Positions 61,893 to 64,000 of a stretch of DNA of 64,000 nucleotides are shown here, one piece after another. A program made the position numbers and the translations under genes. Under the pieces are notes generated by a model. That model saw nothing but the letters and a program-made list of their open reading frames with translations. It was not told where the DNA came from and made no database searches. Source of the DNA: Cohnella ginsengisoli (GTDB lineage: Bacteria; Bacillota; Bacilli; Paenibacillales; Paenibacillaceae); NCBI RefSeq assembly GCF_029525555.1, contig NZ_JAPDHZ010000003.1, forward strand, positions 1,054,001-1,118,000, read 5' to 3'. The first letter of the stretch is position 1, and the number at the start of each line of letters is the position of its first letter.

Positions 61893-62307
61893 ATGAGCGT
61901 TGGTTATTCAGGCACGCCGCTCGTAAAAAAAGCTTGGAATGAAAGCAGGTTCAAAGGTTTTGTTTATGAAGGAGCCTGATCATTATTTCACTTTACTCGG
62001 CGAAGTACCATCGGTGGAGAGATTACATAGCGATGCGATCTCGAATGAGATTGATTTTGTTCATTTATTTTCCACATCGCAAGAGGAGTTATTTCCTTTA
62101 TTGAACGAGTTGAAGGACAGGATCAATAAATCAGGCGTGATTTGGGTTTCTTGGCCGAAGAAAGCTTCAAAGATATTGACTGATTTAAGTGACGTTAACA
62201 TAAGGAACTATGCATTAAGCATTGGTTTGGTGGACGTCAAGGTATGTGCCGTCGATGAAGTATGGTCGGGACTAAAACTAGTGATACCCTTGAAAAATAG
62301 AAAATAA
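61893..62307 (+). CDS. DUF3052-family protein, +1 shift in A7
   Basis: CAGGAGG upstream of the ATG at 61893. It reads MSVGYSGTPLVKK and then breaks; one base removed from 61925-61931 gives VKKLGMKAGSKVLFMKEPDHY, the family's usual opening. About 137 residues, ending in a Rossmann-like LKDRINKSGVIWVSWPKKAS segment. The function of the family is unknown. Confidence 0.8.
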
Positions 62308-62328
62308 GAGTTTTGCTGTTAGGTAGGG

Positions 62329-62661
62329 GTGGATACGCAGAGCGGGCATAACGCGTATTACGAACGCCCCGCCATGATGGACCTGTTGCCGACGGATATG
62401 GAACGCATGTCCGTCCTGGATGCCGGTTGAGCAGCGGGATGGTATACGGAGCAGTTTATCAAAAGATGGGCGCAGATAACGGCGATCGATATAAGTCCTG
62501 AAATGGTCGAGGCCTGTAAACGGCGAGTCTGCGATCGCGCATCGGTTTTCGCTTGCGACATGACCGATCCTCTGCCGTTTGCGGACGAGACTTTCGACCT
62601 GATCGTAAGTTCATTAACCCTGCATTACATCGACGATTGGGCGCCCGCCTTTCCTGTGTAG
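62329..62661 (+). pseudogene. Truncated class I SAM methyltransferase with in-frame stop
   Basis: Frame reads [25 protein letters not shown]-stop-AAGWYTEQF, ITAIDISPEMVEACKRR and FDLIVSSLTLHYIDDWAPAF. The TGA at 62428 replaces the Cys of the usual DAGCAAGWYT motif I, and the protein stops after about 110 residues, losing its C-terminal half. A substitution-type stop plus truncation makes this a real pseudogene. Confidence 0.8.
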
Positions 62662-62702
62662 GTCACTTTTTTTAAGGAGACCCCTTCAAGAGATCATGAA
62701 CG

Positions 62703-63119
62703 TCACGTCGGCAGCCGCTTCGCCGCATCCCAGTGTCCATCCTGGAGCAAGCGGTCGCCGTGCATGCCCGATACGGAGACGGTCGCATCCGCGGCGTTCG
62801 AAGTCAGCTTGACGCGAATGCGATAGGCGCCCGGCGGCGCGTCGATGCGGAATGCCATGCCGTAGCGGTTATATCCGTCGCTCTCAAATCCGGGTTCGGC
62901 GTCGAACGCCGTTTCCACGATCGAGAAGCCTGCGCCATCCGACATGATGCCTTCGGTATGTACGGTTCTGGGCGGCAGCGCGCAGGTCTCCTCGACAAAG
63001 CCGTATCCGACGGCCGGTTCATAGAGCGGCGCGCGGCCATCCGCGTCCAGCGTCACGGCCACATACCCGGGAATGGGTTGTTCGGTAAAATTAAACTTCA
63101 ATGCAGGCTTCTCCATCAT
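62703..63119 (-). CDS. Esterase-associated N-terminal domain (CE12/malectin-like), probably truncated
   Basis: 138 residues. AAGGAGGGG precedes the ATG, 16 bases after the GH43 stop, so the two form an operon. KFNFTEQPIPGYVAVTLDAD, then AVGYGFVEE and GMAFRIDAPPGAYRIRVKL, match the beta-sandwich found ahead of the SGNH domain in rhamnogalacturonan acetylesterases of Paenibacillus. The SGNH domain is absent: the frame stops at 62703, right where the methyltransferase remnant lies. The enzyme is probably dead. Confidence 0.6.
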   Translation of the reverse strand: MMEKPALKFNFTEQPIPGYVAVTLDADGRAPLYEPAVGYGFVEETCALPPRTVHTEGIMSDGAGFSIVETAFDAEPGFESDGYNRYGMAFRIDAPPGAYRIRVKLTSNAADATVSVSGMHGDRLLQDGHWDAAKRLPT

Positions 63120-63134
63120 CTGCGAGGCCCCTCC

Positions 63135-64000
63135 TTAATTCTGACCGTCGACCCGCGCCGACACGCGGAACCAGTCGAACTCCACCTGCCCGCCGCCGGA
63201 ACCCGACGCGAACAAGCCGAGCTTGGCGCCGACCCAGTGGCCTTCGGACGCCTGAAACGCCTCCGCCGGAATCGCGGCATATGACGCACCGTCGTGCAGG
63301 CTGTAACTGTACACGCAGCTGGCATCGGCCGACACCTCGACCCGCAAACGGATGCCTTCCGTCCCGGTCAGCGGCAGCGACCACAGCTCGGCTTCACCCG
63401 CTTTGTCGCCTGCGGCGAGATAGAGGGTCAGCGCGCGATCGGCATCGTCTTCGGCGTGATCGGCATCTCCAGCGTTCGCCGATCCTCTCCGCACAGCCAA
63501 ACAGCTGTACCGGTAGCCGAACACGATCAATCCGCCGCTGTCTCCGCCCTTAAGGCCAGTCGCGTCCACGAGGCATTCGGCCGCAAACGCCGGCGCCGGA
63601 AACTTCTGCATGAGCAGGTTCGGCGACCGATACAAGCCGCCACCCTCCCCGGCCCGCGGCACGGCATGCAGCCGAATAAAGCCCGGCCGCGCCGACAGGC
63701 TATACCAGCGCACGTCCGGATTGGCCTGCCACTGCCATTGCAGCCCAAGCTTCGGCGCGTCGAATTCGTCCGACGTGGCCGGCACTTCTACCGCGCACGC
63801 TTCGCCCACATCCGGCTTGCGCCAGCGCAGCACCGGCTCCCCGATCGCTTCGCCTGCCCGCCGCTCGCCCATGACCGGCCAGCCGTCTTCGTCCCAGCTC
63901 ATCGGCTGCAGATGCACGACTCGGCCGTACGGCCCCTTGTCCTGGAAATGCACGAACCACGACTCGCCCGACGCCAGCTCCACCCAGCCGCCTTGATGCG
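63135..64000 (-). CDS. Glycoside hydrolase family 43 protein, C-terminal part (partial)
   Basis: The 5' end is outside the window. Visible are the last blade (SWFVHFQDKGPYGRVVHLQP, the family's H-x-Q closing strand) and a concanavalin-like C-terminal domain of the GH43 beta-xylosidase type (EFDAPKLGLQWQWQ, GFIRLHA, ending FDWFRVSA). Such enzymes release xylose or arabinose from xylan and arabinoxylan side chains. No signal peptide can be assessed. Upstream of the esterase-like gene. Confidence 0.85.
   Translation of the reverse strand, partial: HQGGWVELASGESWFVHFQDKGPYGRVVHLQPMSWDEDGWPVMGERRAGEAIGEPVLRWRKPDVGEACAVEVPATSDEFDAPKLGLQWQWQANPDVRWYSLSARPGFIRLHAVPRAGEGGGLYRSPNLLMQKFPAPAFAAECLVDATGLKGGDSGGLIVFGYRYSCLAVRRGSANAGDADHAEDDADRALTLYLAAGDKAGEAELWSLPLTGTEGIRLRVEVSADASCVYSYSLHDGASYAAIPAEAFQASEGHWVGAKLGLFASGSGGGQVEFDWFRVSARVDGQN

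Overview
The window is a 64-kb piece of a moderately GC-rich Firmicute chromosome, most likely Paenibacillaceae (Paenibacillus or Cohnella type). The pointers are strong AAGGAGG-type ribosome sites, TTG and GTG starts, lipobox lipoproteins, a Spo0E-family phosphatase, an SLH-anchored giant surface protein, and a LplA/LplB/YtcP transporter beside a YesM/YesN-type two-component system and a xyloglucanase. Assignment is from protein character only; no search was run.

Layout. 1-9 kb: edge of a NERD-domain gene, small membrane, PH-domain and lipoprotein genes, and a 2120-residue SLH surface protein with near-identical 216-bp repeats. 9-13 kb: aldo/keto reductase, a 44-aa membrane peptide, a roughly 509-aa secreted Gly/Ser-rich protein, and a LysR remnant. 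13-18 kb: a duplicated VOC-SRPBCC module whose two copies flank a lipoprotein and a secreted trypsin-fold protease, then an ECF sigma factor and a vestige of a third VOC copy. 18-21 kb: small genes, including a MazG-like pyrophosphohydrolase, a Spo0E-like protein and an XRE regulator with a perfect operator palindrome. 21-37 kb: a defence island holding a membrane Mrr-type nuclease operon (hit by an IS256 element with an exact 8-bp target duplication), a stalk/NPCBM protein, an McrB-like ATPase plus DUF2357 nuclease pair, and a complete type I restriction-modification operon with a DUF4145 gene. 37-42 kb: mobile-element cluster with a dead EamA copy, a group II intron and an IS1182-type element. 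42-54 kb: a polysaccharide (probably xyloglucan) locus with GH74 enzyme, two-component system, two permeases and a solute-binding lipoprotein. 54-64 kb: EamA transporter, lipoprotein, TetR-DUF4097-membrane operon, a FG-GAP-like protein, RibD/DHFR-like, DinB and DUF3052 genes, a broken methyltransferase, and the end of a GH43/esterase-like operon.

The most striking global feature is that about 28 otherwise intact genes are split by frameshifts, and nearly every one is repaired by removing exactly one base from a homopolymer of five or more. They are always +1, on both strands and in both G/C and A/T runs. This uniformity argues for systematic homopolymer over-calling in the assembly rather than mass gene decay, so those genes are annotated here as single reconstructed genes with the suspect run given. 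A few genes carry other lesions (in-frame stops, truncations) and are called pseudogenes.

Working together: the 42-54 kb locus reads as sense (YesM/YesN type), import (LplA/LplB/YtcP type) and digest (GH74 with CBM9 and FN3 modules). The GH43/esterase genes at the right edge suggest a second plant-cell-wall locus. The 21-37 kb genes form layered DNA restriction: Mrr-like, McrB-like and type I.
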